DNA of 64,000 bases from Burkholderiales bacterium PBB2 (GCA_002255955.1 NKIM01000027.1:1-64000); one strand, 5' to 3'. Positions 53,729-63,424 are shown, counted from the first letter of the stretch. The notes: generated by a model not told the origin, from the letters alone. Numbers and translations: made by a program.

Positions 53729-54863
53729 CTCATTGAAGGCATTGCTAAAGGTCCAAAGCTTGTCCAAGACGGCCCGTGCGCGTGTTCCGTTTTACCGTGC
53801 GGACGTGTCGGACCACCATCGCCGCAAAGTAGGTCGGCCTTATCCGAAACGAGTGCCGGAATCCAGCCCCATGACTGGAACAGGCATGCCATTCCTTACG
53901 TTCTGGGCTGACGTAGGTGGCGAGCAGATGGCGTCCGAGCTAGTCGTGGACATGAACATTCCGAATGCCCTGGTAGGACACAACTTTGTTCATGGAACCA
54001 GCGTGTACGCGGCAGGTATGGCTACGCTGGCCTTGTTGAAGCTTTGCCTGAAGGGGCATGGCGTGCCGACCGCAGAACTTGACCGGTTGACGCCGGACCA
54101 AATTTCACTGCAAGGCGTCACGGTAACCTATCTCCTTGAATTCGGCACGGAAGGCGAACTGGCCAAGTTTGTGTCCGCCGCGGAGTTCACTGCAAAGACG
54201 TTCCGCATCGCCACGAAAATGGTCGACTCCTCCAACTTGACCATCACAGTGCCGCTTAGGGGTGCGTCCACAACGATGTATGGCAAGACTGACTTCAGTC
54301 ATTGCGCGGTAGAGGACCCGGCTGTTGTTCGGTCTTTGAAGGCCGTGGCCGCCAGAACTGCCCGCATCGAGGTCTACCTTCAGGGGCACCTGCTTCGCGA
54401 CCGAAACTGGGACACCATTGCCAGTTGGAAGGGAGCCTATTTCCAGGGGCGCTACGAGGCCATCTTCAACGAGTTCGTGCGTGGGCCGTTCCGCTGCGCC
54501 GATCTCCTACGCACGAAGAAGCCGCGAGCAGCGGCTCTTGTGCCACTGACGCCGGGGCAAGCTTCGGCATTGGCTGCTTACTTCAACGGTGATGCTTTAG
54601 ATGCGATTCCACAGATCGCTGACGGGGAAACTGCGATGGCCCGCAGCAAGCGAAAGTCCAAGCTGAAACGGGCTCTGCTCAAGAAAACTCGGATCGACAT
54701 AGGCATCCCGTGGCGAGAGCACCAGAAGTTGGACAGCGTGTATCTAGCTCGAACGCTGACCTACCCAGGCGACTACCACCCCGCCGAAGACTTGGCGCCT
54801 CATTGCTTCTGCCGTGCGAGTTGGCCCGAGTGGCGGCGGAAACTGGAAACGGCACTCCAATGA
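53721..54863 (+). CDS. Putative replication initiation protein, phage/plasmid gene II/X-like
   Basis: The 380-residue protein contains NALVGHNFVHGTSVYAAGMATLAL and LDRLTPDQISLQGVTVTYLLEFG, then TTMYGKTDFSHC and ARTARIEVYLQGHLLRDRNW, a pattern resembling the gene II/X replication family that nicks DNA to start rolling-circle synthesis. The catalytic Tyr cannot be assigned by eye, so the call is tentative. AGGAGG precedes the ATG. With the RepA-like ATPase upstream it would form a replication module for the excised island. Confidence 0.6.
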   Translation: MSDSLKALLKVQSLSKTARARVPFYRADVSDHHRRKVGRPYPKRVPESSPMTGTGMPFLTFWADVGGEQMASELVVDMNIPNALVGHNFVHGTSVYAAGMATLALLKLCLKGHGVPTAELDRLTPDQISLQGVTVTYLLEFGTEGELAKFVSAAEFTAKTFRIATKMVDSSNLTITVPLRGASTTMYGKTDFSHCAVEDPAVVRSLKAVAARTARIEVYLQGHLLRDRNWDTIASWKGAYFQGRYEAIFNEFVRGPFRCADLLRTKKPRAAALVPLTPGQASALAAYFNGDALDAIPQIADGETAMARSKRKSKLKRALLKKTRIDIGIPWREHQKLDSVYLARTLTYPGDYHPAEDLAPHCFCRASWPEWRRKLETALQ

Positions 54864-54886
54864 GAACTGCGTGACCGTGCAGTGGA

Positions 54887-55495
54887 TCAATCGGCAACTG
54901 CATTGCGGATGCCGATGATCGTCGCTCTGCTGACGTTGTAGGCCTTTGCCATGCTGGTCACGCTGGCGCCGGCCTGCAACGCCTCACGGATCGCAGCCTG
55001 CTCACTTGGGCTGGTCTTCGATGGTCGGCCCATGTGGGTGCCGGCCGCACGCGCACGGGCCTGACCGGCTTGGGTGCGTTCGATGATCAAGTCGCGCTCA
55101 AAGTCGGCCACGGCCGCCAGCATCTTGATCATCAGTGACCCAGCGGACGAGGTCAGATCGAGGTTGCCGAGTTGCAGAACGATCAGCCGGATGCCTTCGG
55201 CTTGGAACCGCTGCACGGTCTGCTGCACGTCGATGGAGTCGCGGCCGATTCGATCCAACTTGGTCACAACCAGGGTGTCACCCTCGTCCATGCGTTCAAG
55301 CAGGCGTTGAAACCCTGGCCGCTGCGCAGCCGGCACAGAGCCTGAGATTTGTTCTTCGATGAAGAACTTGGGCCTGATTTCATAGCCAGCTGCGGACACT
55401 TGTTCACGTTGGTTCTCTGTGATCTGAAGGACGGTGCTGACGCGCGCGTATGCGAAAACGCGAGATGCCCCGCTGTTGGAAAGTGGTGTCGTCAT
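54887..55495 (-). CDS. Serine recombinase (resolvase/invertase family)
   Basis: The 202-residue protein has the resolvase catalytic Ser in FAYARVSTVLQITENQ, the GDTLVVTKLDRIGRD motif with two catalytic Arg/Asp positions, the long E helix (LMIKMLAAVADFERDLIIERT) and a C-terminal helix-turn-helix (SVTSMAKAYNVSRATIIGI). It fits Tn3-type resolvases and DNA invertases of normal length. It could resolve dimers of the excised island or act at the inverted repeats in 56007-56077. An upstream ATG at 55519 adds eight residues and is an alternative start. Confidence 0.9.
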   Translation of the reverse strand: MTTPLSNSGASRVFAYARVSTVLQITENQREQVSAAGYEIRPKFFIEEQISGSVPAAQRPGFQRLLERMDEGDTLVVTKLDRIGRDSIDVQQTVQRFQAEGIRLIVLQLGNLDLTSSAGSLMIKMLAAVADFERDLIIERTQAGQARARAAGTHMGRPSKTSPSEQAAIREALQAGASVTSMAKAYNVSRATIIGIRNAVAD

Positions 55496-55597
55496 GATGA
55501 TGATGTTGGAAATGGGCATCGGCCATGTTTCTGACAGGCCAGTGGTGTGCGGCGGAAAGGGATCACTAAATAACGGTTGGCTTGTACTCGTGCAAAA

Positions 55598-55954
55598 CTA
55601 GTGCTCGTGCCTCAAGCTGAGGCAGGTTGATGCCCTGTGGTTGCCAGTTGCCTCGGACTCGGTAACGGCCTCAGTGATGACCCATATCGTTTGCCCCTCT
55701 GCTTGATAGACGCTGAAGATCCTCCCGCCGTTCTTAATGGCCTCCTCGTTGGCGTGGTCGTCCTCGGGCGGCACATCGCCCCACTGACCTCGTTCATGCC
55801 GCCGCAGGTATTCCATGGCGTTGATGCCGTTGCGGTTAAAGAAGTTGGAGGCGGCGATGGTCGCGAGGATCAGGCCAAGTCCAAACCGGGGTGGTCCGAA
55901 CTCGTCGTTGGCGGCAAGGTCTAAAGTGTCAGATAGGGTGGTGTCAGTGCACAT
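55598..55954 (-). CDS. Small hypothetical protein, plasmid/island type (118 aa)
   Basis: The protein has a hydrophobic middle FGLGLILATIAASNFF, then INAMEYLRRHERGQWGDVPPEDDHANEEAIKNG and RIFSVYQAEGQTIWVITEA. From memory this resembles a family of small plasmid proteins sharing the GxWG-DDxxN pattern and a final IWVITEA strand. Function unknown. GGGGAG lies seven bases before the ATG at 55954. Confidence 0.7.
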   Translation of the reverse strand: MCTDTTLSDTLDLAANDEFGPPRFGLGLILATIAASNFFNRNGINAMEYLRRHERGQWGDVPPEDDHANEEAIKNGGRIFSVYQAEGQTIWVITEAVTESEATGNHRASTCLSLRHEH

Positions 55955-56006
55955 GAGGGGCTCCCCAATGGTTGAGCCGCACTGCATTGGCACCGACCAG
56001 AATGAG

Positions 56007-56077
56007 AAGAGCCACGGCCGCTTGCGCAGTCGTGGCTCTTGATAGGGTCAGTACAGGGCAGCGCCGTGATGCGGCGC
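56007..56077. repeat. Inverted-repeat-rich intergenic region
   Basis: AAGAGCCACG (56007) and CGTGGCTCTT (56031) form a perfect 10-bp stem with a 14-base loop, and GCGCCG (56061) with CGGCGC (56072) forms a second hairpin. They lie in the 349-bp gap between divergent genes in island 2. Possible roles are a recombinase site, a replication origin or regulatory structure. Confidence 0.6.
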
Positions 56078-56303
56078 GACACGGCCCGCTATTGGCGCCG
56101 CAGTGTCAGTGTATCGAGGCTAGCCAGGCGCTTCGTGGAAACAAATACTTCGGCAAATGATACGGACGCCAACGGCCCGAACCATTTACGGGCGGACACC
56201 GGTCATCCGACGAAACATAGGGTTAGCTTGGGCGGTCATGTCCCTTGGCGCCTCCTGGGATTGCTCCACAATTGCAGGCATACAAATCGCGCAGCACAGG
56301 CAC

Positions 56304-57413
56304 ATGGCAACCAAAGTCACCGCAGACAGCACAAACCCGACCGACGTTTCAAGATTTGGCATCGGGGAGTGGTACGGCCAGCCATTTACTGACCTTACAC
56401 CTGAGGAACGCCTGGAATTTGCGCACTACCGAAGGCCTGCCGGCAAGACCGTTTCAAGCAAAGAGCGCGAGCGCGTGCGAGAGTTGAGGGAGAAGCGGCG
56501 AGTGTTGGCGGCCAATGGCGGTGTATTGGCACCGCGAGAAGCGGACAGACTGGCTGTACTTGAAGCCAAACTGCTAGACGAGGCAGCCAATACAAAGCCC
56601 TGCCCCTTCAAGAACGATGGGGGGTTGGGGCAAGTGCCGTGTACAAAAGAAGGCGGGGTTTGTTCCCTCCGCCTGTACGACAAGGGACCCAATGACCGGG
56701 CGGTTCTGGTCCCGGCTCCCCGTGGGGCGATTCGAGCCACCTGTCCGTCACGCTTCCATGAAGCTGGGACGGCCTTCTCTTGGGCGTCGAGGGAGATTCT
56801 CAATCAGGCCGATCCTGCTTTGGTGGGAGAAGTCGGGTTTCTTGAGTCGTCTGAAACTGTCGACGCCTCAGAGGGTGAAGACGTTGGCCGTATCGACATG
56901 GTGGTTGTCGACAACAAGAAGCCAGCAGATTACCCCTTGCCGTGGATCGCACTGGAGATCCAGGCTGTCTATTTCTCTGGCCCAGAGATGAGGTTGCTCT
57001 TCGACCAAATTGATACCGACGTTTACAACGGCCAAGACGGCTTGGTTTTCCCAGGGCAGATTCGGCGACCAGACTACCGGAGCAGCGGTCCGAAGCGCCT
57101 GATGCCCCAACTAATGATCAAAGTCCCTACATTGCGAAGGTGGGGCAAGCGTATGGCTGTAGTCGTCGATAGATCCTTCTACGACTCCATGGGTAGCATG
57201 ACGACGGTCGACGATGTATCGAACTCTGATGTGGCATGGTTCGTCGTTGACTTTGTTTACGACGCGGGCACCCGTCGCTTTGCGTTAACTGCTGGGCATG
57301 TCTTCTTTATGACCCTGGAAGAAGCGGTCAAAGGGCTAACCGGAGGCAAGCCAGTGAAGATGAGCGAGTTTGAAACACGAATCCGTGCAGGAATCAAAAC
57401 TCACCTTCCATGA
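56304..57413 (+). CDS. NotI-family type II restriction endonuclease
   Basis: From the ATG at 56304 the protein has 369 residues. Its cysteine set C100-P-F, C113, GGVC120 and C147-P matches the iron-binding Cys4 arrangement of NotI (CPF, GVC, CPN). A catalytic PD-(D/E)xK core is visible as RIDMVVVDN followed by WIALEIQAVYF, where LEIQ matches the catalytic E-x-Q of NotI. It would cleave DNA at a GC-rich palindrome; the exact site cannot be predicted. A convergent C5-cytosine methyltransferase gene follows. A longer in-frame reading from 56157 is possible. Confidence 0.85.
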   Translation: MATKVTADSTNPTDVSRFGIGEWYGQPFTDLTPEERLEFAHYRRPAGKTVSSKERERVRELREKRRVLAANGGVLAPREADRLAVLEAKLLDEAANTKPCPFKNDGGLGQVPCTKEGGVCSLRLYDKGPNDRAVLVPAPRGAIRATCPSRFHEAGTAFSWASREILNQADPALVGEVGFLESSETVDASEGEDVGRIDMVVVDNKKPADYPLPWIALEIQAVYFSGPEMRLLFDQIDTDVYNGQDGLVFPGQIRRPDYRSSGPKRLMPQLMIKVPTLRRWGKRMAVVVDRSFYDSMGSMTTVDDVSNSDVAWFVVDFVYDAGTRRFALTAGHVFFMTLEEAVKGLTGGKPVKMSEFETRIRAGIKTHLP

Positions 57414-57491
57414 CAGCCCCGGCTTGGACCGCACGCCAGAGCGTCTGATCGCGTAGCCGGCAAGAAAAAGGCATCAGTGGCGAGGGTCAGG

Positions 57492-58520
57492 CTATGCCCG
57501 CTTCTTTCGCTTCAATTCAACACATGAAGCTTCGACAGCAGGAGTGGCAAGCTGATTCTCGATGGACCGACGCAACGCATCGCCAATTGCTTTCCCGAGT
57601 AGTGGCGGAACAGCGTTTCCAACCTGCCGACCTTGGGCCGTTTTGCTTCCACAGAAGATCCACTCGTCGGGAAACGACTGAATGCGGGCAGCCTCACGGA
57701 CGGTTAGCTGCCTCGGGAGCTTGTAGTGAATGGGAGGGTGAAATCCCGCAAGGTGATCGCCTCGCGGGCCCTTTCCGCCGCCAGCGCGAATCGTCGGTGA
57801 GGGGCGGTCCGAGTAAATTCGGCCACGGCGATAGTTGGGATCGACTTCGCCTTCCTTCAGTAACTTCCATCGAGCAACCACATGTTCTGCGTGCTGGTTG
57901 GGTTCGTGATTGGCAACATCCTTCCGCTTGAGCAGATCGTGAATCGCGGCCTTTGCAGTGACCTTGGTCTGGCCGTCTGATGCTGCGGGCAGCTCGGGTG
58001 TCCAGCCCAGTCCAGCTACTACGATCAAGCGCTTCCTGCTCTGCGGGACGCCAAAATCCGAGGCGTCTAGAACGGCATAGTTCGCCGAATAGCCCAGGCT
58101 CGTCAGCTTCGCGATGAATTCATCGATGTGGTGGCTATTCTTCTTGTTCATCATGCCCGCCACATTCTCAAGAAGGATGGCCTTTGGCCGGACCCTCTCG
58201 ACGACGCGGAAGTACTCCTTCCACAAGAAGTTGCGGGGGTCATTCGGGTCGCCTTTTCCGGCAGTGCTGAATCCTTGGCATGGCGGCCCGCCGACGACGA
58301 GATCGAACGAGCCTACCGGCTGAAACTCACGGATGTCTCCCTCGTATACGGTCCATTCAGGCCTGTTGTGACGGAGCGTTTTGCACGACTCAGGGTCGTT
58401 GTCAACGCACATGACAGTCTCAAACCCGGCCATTTCAAGACCAAGATCAAGCCCCCCAGTCCCTGAGAAAAGCGACAGGACCGTCATCGGTTTTGTGGGG
58501 GGATTCTTTTTGGACGCCAT
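57492..58520 (-). CDS. C5-cytosine DNA methyltransferase
   Basis: The 342-residue enzyme has all the main motifs: I (LSLFSGTGGLDLGLEMAG), IV with the catalytic Cys (VGGPPCQGFS, about residues 76-85), VI (ILLENVAGM), VIII (QSRKRLIVV) and IX/X (QSFPDEW, GRQVGNAVPPLLGKAI). It transfers methyl groups from SAM to cytosine C5. It is convergent with the NotI-family endonuclease gene 78 bp away and is its likely protective partner. The target-recognition domain is short. Confidence 0.93.
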   Translation of the reverse strand: MASKKNPPTKPMTVLSLFSGTGGLDLGLEMAGFETVMCVDNDPESCKTLRHNRPEWTVYEGDIREFQPVGSFDLVVGGPPCQGFSTAGKGDPNDPRNFLWKEYFRVVERVRPKAILLENVAGMMNKKNSHHIDEFIAKLTSLGYSANYAVLDASDFGVPQSRKRLIVVAGLGWTPELPAASDGQTKVTAKAAIHDLLKRKDVANHEPNQHAEHVVARWKLLKEGEVDPNYRRGRIYSDRPSPTIRAGGGKGPRGDHLAGFHPPIHYKLPRQLTVREAARIQSFPDEWIFCGSKTAQGRQVGNAVPPLLGKAIGDALRRSIENQLATPAVEASCVELKRKKRA

Positions 58521-58734
58521 GATTTTCTGAACTGCTCTAGCCGATACGAAAAGGAAGCCGCTTGCTGGCCTCGAATGTGCGGCCTTTGGCCGCGGTGAAT
58601 TTTACTGGATAAATAGACAGCCTCATCGCCAAAAGCCTAAGGGCTTTCCAGACACGGCCAACGCCAACTGCAATGGAGTTGCGCGAGACATTCTGCGGCA
58701 TCGGCTGCCTGAATGGTTCAGTGGACTGCTACCT

Positions 58735-58977
58735 CTACCATGGCTCGGTATCGACACTTGCGAGACGCGGCGCCTCAACCTTGCCACCGGTGGAAAGACG
58801 ACTGAAATGGCCCTGCGGAGTGTCCCGGGCCATAACTGGCCTTACGAGGATGTCGCCGGCGTCTGTGAGCCGAACAAACAAGTACTCCCCGGCTTGGATG
58901 CCCAGACTCTCTACAACGAAGTGCGGAAGCCTCAACCCGAGGCTGTTTCCCCAGCGATTGGCTTTAACTGTGCGCAT
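58735..58977 (-). CDS. AbrB/MazE-type antitoxin-like DNA-binding protein
   Basis: The 80-residue protein has the swapped-hairpin AbrB pattern VKANRWGNSLGLRLPHFVVESLG followed by EYLFVRLTDAGDILVRPV. MazE-like proteins neutralise an RNase toxin and repress their own operon, but no toxin gene is adjacent: the next 215 bp downstream hold no ORF and then comes the methyltransferase. It may be an orphan antitoxin or a regulator of the restriction-modification genes. The start follows AAGGGGG. Confidence 0.75.
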   Translation of the reverse strand: MRTVKANRWGNSLGLRLPHFVVESLGIQAGEYLFVRLTDAGDILVRPVMARDTPQGHFSRLSTGGKVEAPRLASVDTEPW

Positions 58978-59113
58978 GACGCCCCCTTTCGACTCGATGG
59001 TATACAACGACTATCAAATTGAGCCAACCTGGCACAGACAGTCCATTGACACAGCAAAACCGGGACGCAGCTAGAACGGCGAGATGGATGGCGTTTGGTC
59101 ATTTCTGCATGAC

Positions 59114-59464
59114 CTACGGTGGCAATGGCAGGCCCTCAGTCGCCCGACGGCAGCATGCCGCCATCACCATGAAGCCAGACGCCATGTCCCCGAGTTCAGC
59201 CATCAGGTAGCCCAAGCTCTCTAGGCAGTCTGCAGCTATGGACCCGTCTTCGATGGACGCCGCCGAATGCGCCATAAGGTTGCCGATAGCTGCTAGACCT
59301 GCGTGGATCATCCGCATAGTCATTTCCGCGTCATCGCGGATCGCTACGAGCAGATGTGGGTCAGCTGCCGTGTAGTCCACCATGCGCCCTTCCGTCACCG
59401 GAAGGCATGGCAGTTGATTCAGCAGGCTGCGCATTGGCCGGATCGCTTGCATTCTGGTGTGCAT
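59114..59464 (-). CDS. Small hypothetical helical protein (up to 116 aa)
   Basis: The conserved-looking part is VDYTAADPHLLVAIRDDAEMTM and the following RMIHAGLAAIGNLMAHSA, then a helical ESLGYLMAELGDMASGF. I do not recognise the family. An internal ATG at 59383 is preceded by GGAAGG and may be the true start, giving 89 residues. It lies 19 bp downstream of the next gene on the same strand. Confidence 0.55.
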   Translation of the reverse strand: MHTRMQAIRPMRSLLNQLPCLPVTEGRMVDYTAADPHLLVAIRDDAEMTMRMIHAGLAAIGNLMAHSAASIEDGSIAADCLESLGYLMAELGDMASGFMVMAACCRRATEGLPLPP

Positions 59465-59483
59465 GGTGGGCGTCCGGCTCTGC

Positions 59484-60002
59484 TTACTTGCTGCTGCGGA
59501 TCGGAGTGGTGCCGGGGCGCTGCGTTATCTCAAGGTACCAGGCTGGCTTAAGGTTCAGATGTCCCATGTCGGTGGAGATATGAGATCGGGGGTCAAGCCA
59601 GCTATTTGGGTCCACCGTATATGAGAACGAAGGAGTCTTTTCGGTGGCGCGAACGTGGTGAAACACGACGTGCCTGCAGGCCTCGCTGTGCTTGTCGTAG
59701 TCCACGCAGAGCACAGCCACGTCAGGAAGCGCGGCAACATCTGTGAGGTCCTTGTAGTCGCTCACGGCGAGGGGGCTGAGGTTGAACAGGATCTTTCTGA
59801 ACAACACCTCGTCCATGTAGAACGGGCCGTTGGCCGGCATGCCCAGGGTGACGGCCATCTTCTTGATGTCCTCCATAGACTTGCCACACAACATAGCCGC
59901 GCAGGCCAGTAGATCGTCGTGCGTACCCTTCATTTCGACCCGCTTGAACGGGGACACGAAGCCGGGAGGGAGTTGTCCAATGTTGGTCTTGGCGCTTGCC
60001 AT
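59484..60002 (-). CDS. Hypothetical protein, possibly peptidase C39-like
   Basis: The 172-residue protein starts MASAKTNIGQLPPGF with AGGAATCAGAA upstream. Segments DDLLACAAMLCGKSMEDIKKMA, AVLCVDYDKHSEACRHVVFHHV and YTVDPNSWLDPR resemble the order of Cys, His and Asp regions in C39-like proteins of plasmids, but the usual DCG motif is degenerate (HDDLLACAAML). It may be an inactive relative. It is the last gene of island 2 before tRNA-Ser, and no exporter is nearby. Confidence 0.55.
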   Translation of the reverse strand: MASAKTNIGQLPPGFVSPFKRVEMKGTHDDLLACAAMLCGKSMEDIKKMAVTLGMPANGPFYMDEVLFRKILFNLSPLAVSDYKDLTDVAALPDVAVLCVDYDKHSEACRHVVFHHVRATEKTPSFSYTVDPNSWLDPRSHISTDMGHLNLKPAWYLEITQRPGTTPIRSSK

Positions 60003-60342
60003 TTCTGATTCCTATCTGGAGTTGAAGATGTGGCGGCGCAATGCAGCGGCTCACCTGGCCGGTGTTGGCGAGGTGAGCAGGCAATTGGGTGGAGGTGTTG
60101 AGCGGAAGCGCCCTACTCGACTTCGTGCTGGGCGCTGCATGGCGCCGACGCGCCGGCCAAGCAGAACGCATGGCACGGCTCGCAAATGCTAGTCGGGTTC
60201 AGCGAATGGGCCGATGAACAAAAAACTTCGCGCTATGGCGAGTTCCGAATCGACAGAGCGTCACGGACTAGGCCCAAAGCAGCCGTAAGCATTGGGCCGC
60301 GCCCAACAAAACATCGTGGCTGCTGACCTGACCGTGTAAACA
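60003..60342. other. 340-bp stretch without a recognisable gene
   Basis: It lies between the start of the hypothetical gene and the tRNA-Ser terminator. It probably holds that gene's promoter and the right end of island 2; no ORF is convincing. Confidence 0.5.
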
Positions 60343-60376
60343 AAAACGCCGCATCGACAATGCCGATGCGGCGTTA
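60343..60376 (-). terminator. Terminator downstream of tRNA-Ser (within island 2)
   Basis: AACGCCGCATCG and CGATGCGGCGTT form a perfect 12-bp stem; on the minus strand TTTGTTT follows. It now ends the tRNA-Ser transcript, although it belongs to island 2 and not to the original locus. Confidence 0.8.
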
Positions 60377-60447
60377 TGTGAGTTGACTTGTGAGTCGGTG
60401 ACTGCTAGGCTAAAAAACCTCTACAAATCAATGACTTACAGTAACAC

Positions 60448-60462
60448 TTGGAGGAGAGGGGG
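60448..60462. repeat. attR core within tRNA-Ser
   Basis: TTGGAGGAGAGGGGG is the reverse complement of the tRNA-Ser acceptor 3' strand with CCA and part of the T stem. It is identical to the cores at 31383 and 50284. Confidence 0.85.
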
Positions 60463-60536
60463 GGATTCGAACCCCCGAGACGTTTCCGTCCGCCTGATTT
60501 CGAGTCAGGTACATTCAACCACTCTGCCACCTCTCC
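60449..60536 (-). tRNA. tRNA-Ser(CGA)
   Basis: The minus strand folds as an 88-nt class II tRNA: acceptor GGAGAGG paired with CCTCTCC, anticodon arm CTGACTCGAAATCAG with anticodon CGA, a variable arm of serine type, T arm GGGGGTTCGAATCCCCC and an encoded CCA. It reads UCG codons. The residue before CCA is T rather than the usual G. It lies 82 bp downstream of serS on the same strand and is the integration target of both islands. Confidence 0.96.
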
Positions 60537-60617
60537 GGTATTCTGGTGCTCGCGTTGGTTGCTGCGAGTAAGCCCACTAGTATAGCGAGCTTTTCTCAGT
60601 TTGCCAGCACTTTTCGC

Positions 60618-61988
<1,371 letters not shown>

Positions 61989-62001
61989 CTAAGCGCCGGC
62001 T

Positions 62002-62979
62002 TCAGGATCGAGAGTTGCTCACCTCGGCCATGGACTTGTCGCCCAGGCCCATGGGCAGAGGGAAGCGCACATGCTCTTCCACGCCCGGCAAGCTGCGCAC
62101 CGTGGTGGCGCCGAGTTCGCGCAGGCGGTTGATGACAGCCTGCACCAGCACATCGGGGGCCGAGGCGCCAGCGGTCAAGCCGACCCGGGCGCGGCCATCG
62201 AGCCACTCGGGTTGCAGGTCTTCGGCCGCATCGACCATATAACCCGGCGTGCCAAGGCGCTGGGCCAGCTCACGCAGGCGGTTGCTGTTGGAACTGGTCG
62301 GGCTGCCCACGACGATGACCACGTCCACCTGTGGCGCCAGCACCTTGACGGCATCCTGGCGGTTTTGCGTGGCGTAGCAGATGTCCTGCTTCTTGGGCTC
62401 GCGCACCTGGGGGAAATGCGTCTTCACGGCGGCCAGAATCTCAGCGGCATCGTCGACGCTCAGCGTGGTCTGCGTGACCACCGCGAGCTTGGCCGGATCC
62501 TTGACACGCACATGCGGCACATCGCTGGCCTCTTCGACCAGGTAGATGCCTTCACTGAGCTGGCCCATCGTGCCCTCGACCTCGGGGTGTCCCTTGTGGC
62601 CGATCATGATGAATTCATAACCTTCGCGGTGCAGCTTGGCCACTTCAACATGGACCTTGGTCACCAGCGGGCAGGTCGCATCGAAGACCTGGAAACCGCG
62701 CTGAGCTGCCTCCTGGCGCACCGCCTGGCTCACGCCGTGGGCGCTGAACACCAGAGTGGCACCCGGGGGCACCTCGGCCAGATCCTCGATGAAGATGGCG
62801 CCGCGCGCCTTCAGATCGTTGACCACATAGGTGTTGTGCACGATCTCGTGGCGCACATAAATGGGCGCGCCAAACTTGAGCAGCGCGCGCTCGACGATCT
62901 CGATCGCCCGGTCCACGCCGGCGCAAAAGCCGCGCGGCTCGGCCAGCAGCACTTCCTGGGGCTGGATGGAATTCGGCAT
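62002..62979 (-). CDS. ispH: 4-hydroxy-3-methylbut-2-enyl diphosphate reductase
   Basis: The 325-residue protein has the three cysteines that hold the Fe-S cluster in [32 protein letters not shown] and near [16 protein letters not shown] (preceded by [10 protein letters not shown]). It produces IPP and DMAPP in the last step of the MEP isoprenoid pathway. The start lies one base from the stop of the FKBP gene, the usual fkpB-ispH pairing. Confidence 0.96.
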   Translation of the reverse strand: MPNSIQPQEVLLAEPRGFCAGVDRAIEIVERALLKFGAPIYVRHEIVHNTYVVNDLKARGAIFIEDLAEVPPGATLVFSAHGVSQAVRQEAAQRGFQVFDATCPLVTKVHVEVAKLHREGYEFIMIGHKGHPEVEGTMGQLSEGIYLVEEASDVPHVRVKDPAKLAVVTQTTLSVDDAAEILAAVKTHFPQVREPKKQDICYATQNRQDAVKVLAPQVDVVIVVGSPTSSNSNRLRELAQRLGTPGYMVDAAEDLQPEWLDGRARVGLTAGASAPDVLVQAVINRLRELGATTVRSLPGVEEHVRFPLPMGLGDKSMAEVSNSRS

Positions 62980-62980
62980 C

Positions 62981-63424
62981 TCAGAGCACCCCGATCACTT
63001 GCACTTCAAAGCTCACCGGCTGGCCGGCCAGCGGATGGTTGAAATCGAACAAGGCGCTGTCCTCACCGATCTCGCGGATCAGGCCGGCGTAGCTGGCCTG
63101 GCCGTCGGGCGTGGGGAACTGCACCACATCGCCGACGTGGTACTCCTCGTCCGGATCGCCCAGCTGGCGCAAGAGGCTGAGCTTCACGCGTTGCATCATC
63201 TCGGCGTTGCGCTCGCCAAAGGCCTCACCGGCCGCCAGCTCGAACTGGGTGCGCGTGCCTTCGGCCAAGCCGATCAGGCGCGCCTCGATGGCGGGCGACA
63301 GCTCGCCCGTGCCCAGGGACAGCGTGGCCGGCTTGTCATCGAAGGTGTTGATGACGTCGGTGCCGTCTGGCCCGGAGAGGCGATAGTGCAGCGTCAGGAA
63401 AGAACCGGCTTGGATAAGATTCAT
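62981..63424 (-). CDS. fkpB: FKBP-type peptidyl-prolyl isomerase (SlyD/SlpA type)
   Basis: The 147-residue protein begins with [34 protein letters not shown] and contains an inserted-in-flap domain ([19 protein letters not shown]), closing with [21 protein letters not shown], the SlpA/FkpB pattern. It catalyses proline isomerisation and has chaperone activity in the cytoplasm. It is the first gene of a pair with ispH and is divergent from radC. Confidence 0.93.
   Translation of the reverse strand: MNLIQAGSFLTLHYRLSGPDGTDVINTFDDKPATLSLGTGELSPAIEARLIGLAEGTRTQFELAAGEAFGERNAEMMQRVKLSLLRQLGDPDEEYHVGDVVQFPTPDGQASYAGLIREIGEDSALFDFNHPLAGQPVSFEVQVIGVL

Larger units (their letters stand above)
50284..60462. 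mobile_element. Genomic island 2, integrated at tRNA-Ser(CGA)
   Basis: About 10.2 kb between the middle core and the core inside tRNA-Ser. It has an integrase, AlpA-like regulator, RepA-like ATPase, gene II/X-like replication protein, serine recombinase, a NotI-type restriction-modification pair and small unknown genes. The replication genes suggest an integrative element that replicates after excision. No conjugation or capsid genes are seen. Confidence 0.78.

Noticed and set aside
60341-60376. 12-bp perfect inverted repeat as a transposon end
   Set aside because: Its position after tRNA-Ser and the following T-rich run on the minus strand fit a terminator better.
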